DNA from: Adiantum capillus-veneris
Lineage: Eukaryota; Streptophyta; Polypodiopsida; Polypodiales; Pteridaceae
Reading direction: 5' to 3'
Length of the DNA stretch: 64,000 nucleotides
Assembly (NCBI GenBank): GCA_014529385.2
Contig: CM043955.1
Location: 152,816,140 to 152,880,139 of the forward strand
A model generated the notes under the pieces. The model did no database searches. It was not told the origin of the DNA and saw only the letters and a program-made list of their open reading frames with translations. The number at the start of each line of letters is the position of its first letter. Position 1 is the first letter of the stretch. Shown here piece after piece: positions 34,840-45,996 of the stretch. Both the position numbers and the translations under genes were made by a program.

Positions 34840-34930
34840 CCCCCCCTCTCTCTCTCTCTCTCTCAATGTGTGTGTATGCATTCTTTGTTTATGCATGTGT
34901 GTGTGTGTGTTTTTTTTTTGTTTATGCATG

Positions 34931-34982
<52 letters not shown>

Positions 34983-35068
34983 GACACAATGTGTGTGTGT
35001 GTGTGTGTGTGTGTGAGGGAGAGAGAAAGAAGGAGGGGAAGGGAACATGAGAGAGAGGAGAGGAAAGG
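34840..35068. repeat. Cluster of (CT)n, (GT)n and (GA)n microsatellites
   Basis: CT tracts (about 34847-34863 and 34935-34979), GT tracts (about 34866-34908 and 34989-35014) and a GA-rich part follow each other. They are the source of false frames on both strands. Confidence 0.9.
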
Positions 35069-35108
35069 AGCATACCTGGATCTCCTTCCTCTCCTCATGT
35101 GTGTGTGT

Positions 35109-35168
<60 letters not shown>
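35109..35168. repeat. Poly-G run of 60 bases
   Basis: An uninterrupted run of G on the plus strand, preceded by (GT)n and followed by (AG)n. It would form G-quadruplexes and is also a place where assembly length is uncertain. Confidence 0.9.
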
Positions 35169-35169
<1 letters not shown>

Positions 35170-35269
35170 GAGAGAGAGAAAGAGAGGGAGAGCGCGGGTT
35201 TACCTGTTTCGCTAGAGTGTCAAATATCAGATATGAGATCTGAGTTTTTGGCACTCTCGGTTTATTTTT

Positions 35270-35420
35270 TTTCCCCTGTCGGCGTCGCTATGGGTGTTGC
35301 TATGAGCGTCGCTATAGGCATCACTATGCAACAAAGAAAATAGCGACGCTCATAGTCGTGGATTTTAACTTTTGAGCGCCGCACTGCGAGTGTCGCTAAT
35401 GTGAAGTACCTCTTTTAGTG
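35270..35420. repeat. CACTA terminal and subterminal repeats, right end
   Basis: GGCGTCGCTATG, GCGTCGCTATAGGCATC and ATAGCGACGCTCATAG are the same motif family as the left end. The segment closes with TTTTAGTG, the inverted copy of the left terminus. Confidence 0.8.
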
Positions 35421-35523
35421 GCATGGTTAGCCCCTGCTGCTTAGACATGCAAACCCCTTTCCAGTTTGTAAGACGAGGGCCAACCCCTTCCCATGCGAAC
35501 ACCTCTTATATAAAAAAAAAGCC

Positions 35524-35772
35524 TCGAGCATATTGGAGAATCTGAAGATCTTCGGAAATGGGTCCTCGTCCAGCTCCTTGTTGACTATGTTGATGTGCCT
35601 AGAAGGATTGATATCCCACCTAGCTCCACCATGGGATATTGTTGGAGGGTTAAAAATATCTTTTTCCCACTTGAATTGGCACTGGAAAATAAAACAAAGG
35701 ATGTGGTGCTACAAGCAATGAAGAAAATCGAGTACTACTACATGGCATCTCAACGATTAGCTTGTAGGTGAT
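35524..35772 (+). other. Coding-like fragment, unrecognised
   Basis: One plus-strand frame stays open for about 80 codons: EDLRKWVLVQLLVDYVDV, PRRIDIPPSSTMGYC, then FFPLELALENKTKDVV and KKIEYYYMASQRLACR before a stop. This has the look of a conserved protein segment but I do not recognise the family. It is flanked by simple repeats and could be an exon of a host gene or a captured fragment. Confidence 0.35.
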
Positions 35773-35872
35773 AGTTGAGTCGTCTCTATCTTTCACTTGA
35801 GTGTTGTATATATTCATACTTGCTTTTAGAATGCTATTATACTTCTTGTTGCAGATACTTTGCTCATCTTTT

Positions 35873-36346
<474 letters not shown>

Positions 36347-36792
36347 ACACGATCTGCAGTTTAGAGGAGCATCGTTCACAAACATCCCTCCATCCTTTCC
36401 CATGGATACCCCATAGATGTTGTCGATCCATCTACCCTCTCATCCTCTTCCATCTAACAGAACCTCACATACTTGTAAGCTTTGTTCACCCTCAAGAGGG
36501 CAAGTAGTCGATCACTTATCACAGTGTTATCACACTATTATGTCTGGTTTCCCTTATCTCATTTGCAAATCTCTCTAATTCACACAAATAACTTTATTGA
36601 GGGACTCGCTCATTTTTTTCTTCACTCTAAAAAACTTGCTCACCATCTTGTAAAACCCCTCTTAGTACTCTCCAAGGTGTTCACAACACCCTCAAGCAGT
36701 CTATCATGGATAAATATATTTAGCAATCTTTGGTGGATATATCTGACCCACAAGGTAATCTCACACTGAATCTAGAAGATTTGTAGAACTTA

Positions 36793-38250
36793 GTGGGGTC
36801 AATCAAGTTTGATCTGGATGAGAAATTTGAGGAGTACACTACCACATTAGCTAATCAAGAACTAATGGACTACCTGAAGAAACAAGAGGATGATGAAGCT
36901 AAAGACAATGAGCAAGAGAAGGAGGATGGAGTTGGGCTAAGCAATAACAAGGATGATAATGATGATGATGATGATGAAAAACATTCTTCTCCAGCACCAG
37001 TTTTGACAATTGGTGATCAGAAAGTTGGAAATACACAAGGAGCCAAGGATGATGTTGGGGAAGCTAAGGGTCAGACTCAAAACCAAAAAGATCAGACACA
37101 ATCTGATCAAGCCCTGCAACAGACTCAGCCTGAGTCCACAAGGCAACAACGTGCTCAAAAGGTTCAGCGACTAAGGAAAGCCAAGGGTATTCTTATAGAC
37201 CTAGATTCAAACACTAATTTGTACTACTCTACTAAATTGTTGAGTTTGAACAAGTGTCTATGAAAGCAGAAGGCTACATAGATCTAGGAATACTTGCATA
37301 ATGACTCCTCCTCCTCAGATTTAGAGTGGTTTCAGATGCTCTATGTGGGGGCCAGACGCATGGTACAACAATGGAAAATGATAAGTTATCATGAACTAAA
37401 CACTTGTTAGCTACTTCCTCATTCTAGAACCATTTAGTGATTGAAGTGAGTACCAAAGTATTTGATTTCAAAGGATGATGTTGTGGTTAATCCTAAGCTG
37501 CACAACCAGAGTTTGGCACTCCAACTAGAAATAATGTTGGGTGATTGGGCAACATATAGGTGCATGAAGGATATCTGAGAGTGGACATCAAAGCCATGAT
37601 GGTCAAAATGAAGATTTCAAGAAAGGCTCTAGATCAAAAAGTTAGGATGTTGGTGGAAAGCAATGCCAATAGCAATAGAGGGCCGAAAACTAGAATGAGA
37701 CTAAGGAGGAAACAGATGGTTCTGAAAATCCTTTTAATCTAATGTGTCAAAAGTGAAGGAAGATCTTCATTGCTATAGAGGGATGATGAATCAATGGAGG
37801 GATCAAATCTGTATATTGATCCAGTTTAGGAAAATGGGCGAGGTATTTTTTGAAGCACACATCAAGGCAAATCAGCCCTTTGGATCCATACTGCATCAGT
37901 TTGTCACCGGTTGGCCAGAGTTAGGACTCACTATAGGAAGACACACTTTATATGATGTTGAAACAAAGACTTGGAATGTTATGATGTCATACAAAATAGA
38001 GATGATGACTGATTGTAGGGAGCAGTTGGAGTAGCGTGCTCAAGGTACAGGTCATCCTATGGCAATTCAGGTTCCACCTTAGTCCATTCCAAACGCCATG
38101 AAGAAAAGGCTCCCAATAAGAGGAGACAATGACACCCCAAAGCGTGTACAAAAAGCCCAATAACCAACATATTAGAGAAGTCTGTGATTTGTTGTAAAAG
38201 ATCGAGCTGGAAGAAAAATGGGTGGATTTAGACCACTTTCCCAAGGATAA
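36793..38250 (+). pseudogene. Decayed coding sequence, unrecognised
   Basis: A 156-codon frame (36793-37263) has an acidic part (GVGLSNNKDDNDDDDDEKHS) followed by a Gln-rich segment and a basic helix (RQQRAQKVQRLRKAKG). Protein-like text resumes at 37744-38034 (ILHQFVTGWPELGLTIGRH) and, in another frame, upstream of 36793 (VHNTLKQSIMDKY). Stops lie between. It may be a gag-like gene of an old retroelement, since a promoter-like CTATAAATAGGG occurs at about 38447-38458. No family is assigned. Confidence 0.35.
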
Positions 38251-38609
38251 CAATCATTTTCAGCAGCATACCTAGAATTTTGAAACACTCGAAGAGAAGG
38301 GGGTAGGGAATATAGCTAGTGGAAAGAGACCCTAGTCGGGAATAAAAGCAGAAGTTAGAAATTGGTAGATCCAAATACAGTTGCCACAATAACTAGGCAA
38401 TAACTGTACAGAGCACAGTCAGTCAGAGACCCAATCAGGTACCTATAAATAGGGTCCATTACTCATTTTGTGGGTTATTGTTGTACTAGTGATTCTGGAG
38501 TCTAGTTCTACTCTTTGTACTCTTTCGACATTTTCTCTAAGGATTGCTTGGCTCTCATGGTTGCACTTGATATTAGTTGTACTTTTAGTATCTGAATATA
38601 TTCCAATTC

Positions 38610-40020
38610 TAGCATTAGAAAATTTCGGAGGTCATTTGGAGGGCCTTGTAAGAAATTGTATTTCTCTCTCTAGAAACTTTTTTTAAAATGCACTTGCACC
38701 TTGTGAGTACGTCCAAAAGGACAACCAGACACTCTAAAAAGTAGATTTATATTCCCAATCGTCCTTGAAAACGGTCACTTTTTTATTTAATGCGAGCGTC
38801 TTTTTCAGGAGGTAGGTGCGGCGCATTCAATGCAGCTTACGTCATCATTGAAAGTTGAAAAGTCACAAACTGTAAAATAGTGATAGATTTTGAGGATTTT
38901 GACACCACCAATGCATCTGGAACGCCAAAATACCTTAAAAACGAATGTCTACTTGTCTCATTCTGACATCCGGAGAGGCCAAAAATGTCAAAAAACCCCC
39001 AAAAATGGGCTTTTTACTTAAGGCGCGCGAGGAGGCATTCTAAAATTTTAGAATGCCCCTCTGCGCGCCGTTAGTACAAAGCTCCTTTTAGTGATTTTTG
39101 GACACTTATCTTTCCAAAAAGCTCCTTTTTAGAGGTTTTTGGACATTTTCCTCTCAAAAAGCTCCCTAAAAAAAAGAAAAAAGGGCCTTTTTACTAACGG
39201 CGCGCGAGGAGGCATTCCAAAATTTTGGAATGCCCCCTCACGCGCCGTTAGTACAAAGCTCCTTTTAGTGATTTTTGGACACTTATCTTTCCAAAAAGCC
39301 CCTTTTTAGAGGTTTTTGGACATTTTCCTCTCAAAAATCTCCCTAAAAAGAGAAAAAAAGGGCCTTTTTACTAACGACGCGCGAGGAGGCATTCCAAAAT
39401 TTTGGAATGCCCCCTCGCGCGCCGATAGTACAAAGCTCCTTTTAGTGATTTTTGGATACTTATCTTTCCAAAAAGGCCCTTTTTAGAGGTTTTTGGACAT
39501 TTTCCTCTCAAAAAGCTCCCTAAAAAGAGGGAAAAAAGGCCTTTTTACTAACGGCGCGCGAGGAGGCATTCCAAAATTTTGGAATGCCCCCTCGCGCGCC
39601 GTTAGTAAAATGTTCTTTTAGGGGTGTTTGACATTTTTGGCCTCTTTGGATGTCTAAGCGAGGCAATTGGACATTCATTTCTAGGAGATATGTGCGTTCC
39701 GGACGCATTGGCAGTATCAAAAGTTTCAAAATCTTCCACCACTTGATAGTTTTGTGACTTTTTGAGTTCTAGTGATGACGTATCCCGTATCAAATGCACC
39801 GCATCTACCTTCTGAAAAAGGTGCTCGCATTAAATAAAAGAGAGTGCTCGTCTTCAAGGACCACTAGATTATTAAATGAGGAGAGGGACACCTTTTATAT
39901 TTTTGTTAATATCAATCTATTTTTCTACGTAACGTAGGCTCTTCTCTCATTGGAGGAGCTTATTTTCCTCTCTCTACCAAAAGGCCCTCCAAAAGACCTC
40001 TGAAATCTCCTAATGTCTCG
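38610..40020. mobile_element. Inverted-repeat element with internal palindromic tandem array
   Basis: The left flank of the array (about 38610-39010) and the right flank (about 39610-40020) are inverted copies. Landmarks are GTCCTTGAA (38761) against TTCAAGGAC (ending 39861), TTATTTAATGCGAG (about 38783) against CTCGCATTAAATAA (about 39823), and GGAGGGCCTT (about 38638) against AAGGCCCTCC (about 39980). Between the arms are four 177-bp units. No ORF is credible, so it is a non-autonomous DNA element, perhaps Mutator-like. No target duplication could be fixed. Confidence 0.75.
39010..39605. repeat. Four-unit tandem array, 177-bp period, each with a 48-bp palindrome
   Basis: Palindromes of the form GGCGCGCGAGGAGGCATTCC...AAATTT...GGAATGCC...GCGCGCC lie at 39022-39069, 39199-39246, 39376-39423 and 39553-39600, spaced exactly 177 bp apart. 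The spacers (TTAGTGATTTTTGGACACTT and TTTTTAGAGGTTTTTGGACA) are also conserved. The first palindrome carries matched changes on both sides of its centre (TCTAAAATTTTAGA in place of TCCAAAATTTTGGA), so symmetry has been kept. Confidence 0.95.
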
Positions 40021-40172
40021 GTCTCTTGTATTTCCAATTCAGTCATTGTCTGATCTTATATATATCTGAAGTGTTTATCTGAAGTCTGCTTGTCTAATCT
40101 GATCTAACTAACTCTAACACTCCAACATGAAATAGCTATCAGAAGTGACTAGCTCATTCTAGTCCAATTTTT

Positions 40173-40203
<31 letters not shown>

Positions 40204-40447
40204 GAAAAGTCTGCAAGAGAGCGAGAAGTGTTTCTATAGTCCCCTGAATAGTTATCCTTGGCCCACTAGTAGGTGTTTTCTTTCAAGCATGTCACAAAGT
40301 TTACGGATTATTGAGCTTTAGTGAAGTGTTGAAATTTTTGCCCTATGTAGGTGTCAAGATCTGTATTTGTTAGGGATTATTGAGCTTCAATAGTGTTGAA
40401 ATTTTATCTTATGTAGGTCTCAAGGTGTGTATTTGAGAAAATTTATC
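40021..40447. other. Unassigned sequence with poly-C/poly-A tract
   Basis: Contains about 18 C followed by A-rich sequence near 40174-40205. No gene recognised. A short phrase (GGATTATTGAGCTT) occurs twice (about 40304 and 40373). Confidence 0.5.
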
Positions 40448-40601
40448 TGTTATGGTAGGACTAGGAGGGCACAGCCCTGGAAAAGTGCCAAACACACTTG
40501 TAGTATAGGGATCTATATATAGCTAAGAGCCAGAGGGCCAGGGGCCTATATATAGGACGGTTGGGTGGTTATTTGCGAGTATGTCTTTCCTCACTCTTAC
40601 A
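40448..40601 (+). repeat. 5' LTR of the 40.4-44.7 kb element
   Basis: About 154 bp, TGTTATGGTAGGA to CTCTTACA. It contains a TATATATAG box near 40546 and is unusually short for a gypsy LTR. Confidence 0.75.
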
Positions 40602-40666
40602 TTGGTATCAAAGCTCAGGGGAGGGGAGAACTATGGAGAAAGGGAAAGCATTGCATGGATGATCAT

Positions 40667-40706
<40 letters not shown>

Positions 40707-43700
40707 AGTATGAAGGCATGGCCTTCCTCTCTCAAAGGGTTGTGGATTATCGCAAGTGCATGGACATGCAAGGCATATTGGTGGAAGTGTAAAGGGAGGA
40801 TTCGGTGAATCACGCGGGATAAGCCGCTTGTATGGAGGTAAAGGCTTATCGCAAATTCGCTTGGCGTGGGCAAGCTCCCTTACGAGGAAGGAGGGAGAAA
40901 TTGAAGTTGCACCAAAAGTGCAAAGAACAACACCAAGAAGCATCACCTTGTTGCAAGGAGCATTCTTTGCTTCTTGGAATCTTCATCCGAAGACTGCAGC
41001 TCATGGTGCAAGCAATTTCGATCTCCTTAGTTGCTGTTGATTGCTGCTCGCCATCACTGATGCTTTTTTTCACATTATTTGTAAGTTTGGGTGCCCAAGG
41101 GGCAACCCAAGGGGCCTCTCCCTCCATGTGAGGGCATCCACAACCGCTGCCTACGGCAAGCACAAGTTATTCATGCCTCGACATGACCTCCACATGCAAG
41201 TTTTTCATTTTTTTCTAGAAGATCACATGCAGGAAATTACAGAGGCATGTAGAAATTGTTGCTATCACCAAATACTATATATGTGATTCACGATGTTGTT
41301 GAGTTGATCAACGGAGATGCACTACAATCTCCCAAAAAAATTGTATGCCCATGGAGATGCCATGCCTCAACAATGGCTAATAAATCATGCCCGTTTTAGG
41401 GACAATCTACAATGGTTGCATGGAGACCAAATTATCAAAATGTTGATGAAGGGTGCAAAGTTTCTTGGCATGGCCGACTACTTGTCACCGCTCCTTAAAG
41501 CTGGTGGTGAATAATTACCACAACACTCTATTAGCTAATTTCAGCATCTGCAAGCTACAAGCACAAAAGTACTTAGTGAAGCAAGGATTCAGTTTAGGCA
41601 TCTTGCATTGAGACTTCCCACGTTTGGAATATGCTATGAGCATTCAAACTTGAGGGCGTATATGGTACATACGAAAAATCTCTCTCATGGAGCAGATACG
41701 GCTTTGAGCTAGCTGCAAGCGAGTTTTTTCTTTGAACTTTCAGAACGACTGGCTACATCAGGACGACCAGGCTAGATAGTTTCAAGTTTTTCTTGTTTTT
41801 TTTTTCTCTTGACTTTTAAGTTGACAAGGATTGCTTGTTGAACAAAGCAAAGTGCTTTGACAAATTTCATGAGAAGCGAGGCTTCTAACCCATGCCAAGG
41901 TCCTAATCCTTGACTTGGAATCAAGGACATTGGTACACAATTGTGGGAATTCCACAAATTAAGGATATAAGCTCACAATTTACGTATGACAACGGTGAAT
42001 TGTAATGTATCCATGCCGGATTTTGCAAGGCACTTTTGGTATTGTCTCAATCTATAGGGGCCGTCATTGTTGCCAAGGGCTTACACCTTTGCATGCATGG
42101 TATATCAGTGAGGTAAACAAAATTTCACCTCATTATTGTTTACGCTTCCGCTATCACACCAACTACTTTGTCAAGGACGAGGTAAGTTATTGATGGCTTA
42201 AAATATTCTTTATTTATGTTTCTTCTATTGATTTCAACACACAACAACCTTAAAAGGAACCTAAATCAAGGACTTAATTCATAGGCAAAGTGCAATACTT
42301 AAGTCACCCTGGTACTGGTACACTCGCGACCTCATACAAGGTAGGTGGTCAAGATGTGACTTATGTTACCTCTCTCTGTGAGAGCGTCGTGCAAGCAGAC
42401 TGTTGTATGCCTATAGGATAAGCTACCAACCAGACATAGGATTCACAACAACATACACAAAGGGACACGCTACAATAACTTAATGAAGGTTTCTCAGTCC
42501 AACATTCTCTTTATCTTTCCTCTTTCTCTCAAGGACTAATGAAAACATTTTAAGTAGAATTTTGATATTTTTTTTGGTTGTGTGTAGTCATGAGCCAGGG
42601 TTCTCTAACTCTCTGTAAGAAAGTGGCAACGATGCCACAAAAATAAGTATTATTTGTCAGTAGACTAAATACTAATTTAAAATTGGCATAAGGGCTAAGA
42701 GCCACAAAGTCTAAGAGCCATCTGTTTTCAATGGGCTAAGAGCCAACTGTTTTCAGTCCATGGGTGATTGTTCTCAAGATAGCAAAGATCTACCAAGTGG
42801 AGTAACCATTGACTTTAATGGATAGGCAAGAGTCTTGCCATTAATGACTATTTGGGTGTCACTTTCGCACCACGTTCTTTAAGTACCAAGATCAACCTGA
42901 GTTTTTGATGCTCCTAAAATCGTGCACGCTTATCTATACCACGGTGTATGGATGAGATAAAGTATTTCAAACAGCATGACTGTCCACAAGAACCCAAGGG
43001 TATAGACTTTTATGTCTAGCACATATCCAATTGTGAATACAATTCCAACTTGAAAGGATCTCGTGTTTCTAGGCACTAGATTTGTCTCTAGGAGTAGAAT
43101 TTCTAGGGGTATGAGCCCACTAATAATTTACAAATCACTCTATACGTGTTGTTGGTCGTTTATTGGCCTCTTCACAATTGTAATTTCAAGGAAAGGCATT
43201 TAAAATTTTCTGAGGGGTAGGCCATAAGTTCCTTCTAGATCCTCAGCCACGGATTTGGATTACCAAGATCAAACCAAGGGGCGTGGATCGTCAAGGCAAC
43301 ACCCATGGTGAACTGTTTAAATTTCTTTATCTTCACTTTTCTCTATTTTTAGTGTTTAACTGTTCAAAGGAGTTTTGATAATGTATCTGTCTAGGTGGAA
43401 AGATGCATTGGCCATCCGGGTAAGTGTCATGTATTTTCAACCTCATCATAAGCATTTGATTTGGTTTCATTTTATTTCCAAATAAGTTTGGTTACACTCT
43501 ACATGTGGGATGTATTTGCAAGTATCTTCAGTCCCGTGACAAGGTCATGTAAGAGCATAGCATTCTGGGAAAGTAGTGTCACTTTCTTTCTGACATGTTC
43601 ATCATGATATCATCATGAGTTTGTTCCCTATTGCAACAGTTACAGAGCTCTATGATAGGGTTCTGATTGGCACATGTTGTTAGTCACACGGTGTGCAACA

Positions 43701-44370
43701 TGGTCCACAAACTCATGGAGTTTGGTTTAGCCAGTGTGGAGCAAAGTATATGAGGGTCCCTCTCGCTCATGTCGCTAGGTGTTTGCAACTACCTCCACAC
43801 ACAAGTACATCTCGTACTTGCTAGATGTCACTTTTTTAACATCATTTTCTGATACATATTCTACATGTGGAGAATATGAGTCTCTGGGACTGACATTGGC
43901 GCCTATTTCCTAATGATGTGTCGCAATAGAGTCCATAGGTGCTGGTCACATCTGTTTGTTTCACCATTTTGAGCACACAATATTGCGAGCAATTTTAGTG
44001 GACAAAAATTGTCGGGTACTATTGAGTCTACAAGTATAGTAAACAACATTGACGGATGGTTGCAAGGCTATGTTCTGTTAATAAAAATGTTTCATGGTTA
44101 TGTGATTATTTTTCACAGTCTATTATGGTTCAACGGTTTAGCAAGGCTTTCAAGAGATCAAAATGGGCTATTTACCCATTCTTTTTCCTTGTGTTATCGG
44201 AGAGCTATAATAATAACATTCACCATACGTATTGGCAACAATTAAAATCATGAAAATGCAAGTTCGAGTGCGTTTTTGCTAAAGGCATGCACACTAGGTG
44301 TTATGGGCCTTAGTGTTTCTCAAATGCTTACTTGGAGCGGCATGCAAATTCATGAAGTTGGTAGCTTATG
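40602..44370 (+). other. Internal region of decayed LTR element
   Basis: About 3.8 kb with a (CT)n tract at 40673-40705 and short protein-like islands, for example 41317-41514 (AHGDAMPQQWLINHARFRDN and LQWLHGDQIIKMLMKG). No gag, protease or RT motif could be identified. Most of it appears to have lost coding capacity. Confidence 0.5.
40603..40614 (+). promoter_or_regulatory. Primer-binding site, initiator tRNA-Met type
   Basis: TGGTATCAAAGC, one base from the usual complement of initiator tRNA-Met, starts one base after the LTR's last base pair step. Confidence 0.85.
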
Positions 44371-44375
44371 AAGCA

Positions 44376-44575
44376 TTTTGCACCATAGCAATACTGCCAC
44401 TCTTCCAAAGACAGATAGGCAGTTGGTAAGTATTAATCTATTGCTAAAGGATACGCTATGAGCATACGTTAGCAAGAAGCAACCCAAATGGAAAGATTAT
44501 CTTTTTGGTTTGGAGTTTGTTTATCATGATGCAAAGCATGTTGTGACTAAGTTTATTCCCTTCATGTTTATGTCA
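44376..44575 (+). pseudogene. Gypsy integrase remnant
   Basis: One plus-strand frame reads LPKTDRQLVSINLLLKDTL, a decayed version of the HPQTDGQTE-V-N-R block that carries the catalytic Glu, then a stop, then AYVSKKQPKWKDYLFGLEF and VYHDAKHVVTKFIPFMFM, matching the gypsy W-x-D-x-L-x-x-x-E-F-A-Y-N-x-x-x-H-x-x-T-G-x-x-P-F block. The catalytic Glu itself appears lost. Confidence 0.7.
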
Positions 44576-44715
44576 TGTTTTGCAACGTGTCAGACACACC
44601 TGCAGTGCACGGGTCTTTATCTGGCTAAAAGTCAGTGGGCCAGGGGCTGGGCCAGGGGCTTATATATAGGACGGTTGGGCGGTTATTTGCGGGTTTGTCT
44701 CCCCTCAATCTTACA
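44539..44715 (+). repeat. 3' LTR of the 40.4-44.7 kb element
   Basis: The right end (CTTACA, 44715) is exact. The left end is uncertain (44539-44575), since similarity to the 5' LTR weakens there and overlaps the integrase remnant. The GGGGCTGGGCCAGG part is a short internal duplication not found in the 5' LTR. Confidence 0.65.
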
Positions 44716-45340
44716 TTATCTCTACAGGAGTTGTTGTGCAACTGGATGAACAGCTCGGCAAGCCAATTGAGACGCATGGCCAAGAGGTGCCAAAGAATGT
44801 GCAAGATCATGTCGAGTTTTGTAATTTACTAAAATGAAGTTGTGTTTTCTTATGTCCTTCCTTTTCTTACTTGGCTTTTGAAAAGTGTGTTTGCTTTGGG
44901 CAATGTCGCTAAACCAATGAAGACGCTTTCAAATCACTTCAGTTGCTCTTAAAAAAATTGGTGGCCCTGCAGAACGGCAAAATGTAGCATTCCCGTGGGT
45001 TTAGTTTGTTCAAGAGGAGCAGCATTGAATCTCCCTGAATGCCTGATAACAGCATTTCTCTAAATTTCATACCGAAATTAGATTCAGTCCGTTGTCGGAA
45101 ACCAACGAGTGTACTTTGAACCTGGTTGTCAAAAATTTTGGCCCCGCTCTCATCATGATTCATGACTGAGGGAATCGACACCAAGTGACTGAGGAACCTC
45201 GCCATTGTTTCTCTACGTAGGTTGCGAAACCACTGTCAGGCCGCTCCTGTGTCGTACCCAACGTTTATACATCCGCCCCCCCTTTCCCTTCTTCAATGTT
45301 ACAAAACAAAATTTAATTAATACGCAGCATTGTCGTCAGG
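44716..45340. other. Spacer upstream of tRNA gene
   Basis: Sequence around 44750-44840 is short protein-like text after the LTR. Nothing else recognised. Confidence 0.3.
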
Positions 45341-45421
45341 GACGAAATGGCCGAGTTGGTCTAAGGCGCCAGATTAAGGTTCTGGTCCAAAAGGGCGTGG
45401 GTTCAAATCCCACTTTCGTCA
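45341..45421 (+). tRNA. tRNA-Leu (anticodon AAG)
   Basis: The acceptor stem GACGAAA pairs with TTTCGTC (45414-45420), with A as the discriminator base at 45421. The D-arm region has the A-box text TGGCCGAGTTGG. The anticodon stem CCAGA/TCTGG encloses the loop TTAAGGT, so the anticodon is AAG and reads Leu CTT (and CTC after inosine editing). A short extra arm typical of Leu tRNA follows, then T-arm GTGGG/CCCAC around TTCAAAT with the B box GGTTCAAATCC. CCA is not encoded, as in nuclear genes, and no intron is present. A TTTT run at 45425-45428 can stop RNA polymerase III. All stems pair, so it is probably functional. Confidence 0.95.
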
Positions 45422-45996
45422 TTATTTTGTTTTGTGACACTTCAAGAGGGGAGAGGAGAGACTCCATCAACGCCTCATCCGGGGGGAATGATCATACCAC
45501 GGCTTGGGGGCTAGGGACTAAATTTGGGGGCTAGAATTGACATCATGCCGATCATCATCAAAACATGGAACTCGTATCTCTCGCTTATGCAAACATTAGG
45601 TAGCTATCTCAATGAAATGGACAAGACGAGGAAGGATTGGGTGCAAAATTTTTGTGACATGCATCCCTTCCCGAAGGAGCTTGGTGTGATTGATGGTAAC
45701 GGTTATTCAACAAAAACTAGGTTATTCAACAAAAACTAGATTGCGAAAGGAACCAAAGATGAAAAGACTACCACTAAACACAATGAAAAGTTGAGCTTCA
45801 TGATTGAAGCTCTGCTTCATGACAAGCAAGATTAGAAGATTAGGTACCTCTGCAACAATCAAGGTGCAGCAACTCCCGTCTTTTCGAGCATGCTCAAAAC
45901 AAGAACATTTGAAAACCATATGCAAACTGCAAAATATCCCAAGAGAATCGGTTGTGTAGAGCATGCTCAATGTAGGTTATCGGAGGAAACACTCAC
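45422..45996. other. Spacer right of tRNA, weak coding-like text
   Basis: A plus-strand frame at 45524-45739 and a minus-strand frame at 45970-45722 are both open, but neither has a recognisable domain. The minus one could hold a further exon of the candidate gene to its right. Confidence 0.3.
45425..45434 (+). terminator. RNA polymerase III T-run terminator
   Basis: TTTTGTTTTG directly after the tRNA 3' end gives two four-T runs, enough for pol III termination. Confidence 0.8.

Larger units (their letters stand above)
22485..35420 (-). mobile_element. CACTA (En/Spm) DNA transposon, with nested copia insertion
   Basis: The left end CACTGCAAGAGGT and the right end ...TAGTG, which reads CACTAAAAGAGGT on the minus strand, form a short terminal inverted repeat. 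GCA flanks both sides (22482-22484 and 35421-35423), the 3-bp target duplication expected of CACTA elements. Both ends carry short repeats of a GTCGCTATA-like motif in both orientations, the usual subterminal transposase-binding layout. TNP2-like and second-protein remnants lie on the minus strand. Total length is 12,936 bp, of which 4.3 kb is a copia element inserted later. Broken ORFs make it non-autonomous today. Confidence 0.93.
40448..44715 (+). mobile_element. Decayed LTR retrotransposon with 5-bp target duplication
   Basis: TTATC occurs directly before 40448 and directly after 44715, a 5-bp target duplication. The 5' LTR (40448-40601) is followed by a tRNA-Met-type primer site. The 3' LTR shares GGGCCAGGGGC, TATATATAGGACGGTTGGG and GGTTATTTGCG with it. 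Near the 3' end the plus strand reads a gypsy integrase remnant, while copia features are absent, so Ty3/gypsy is the better assignment. The interior has no intact gag or pol. Confidence 0.85.
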
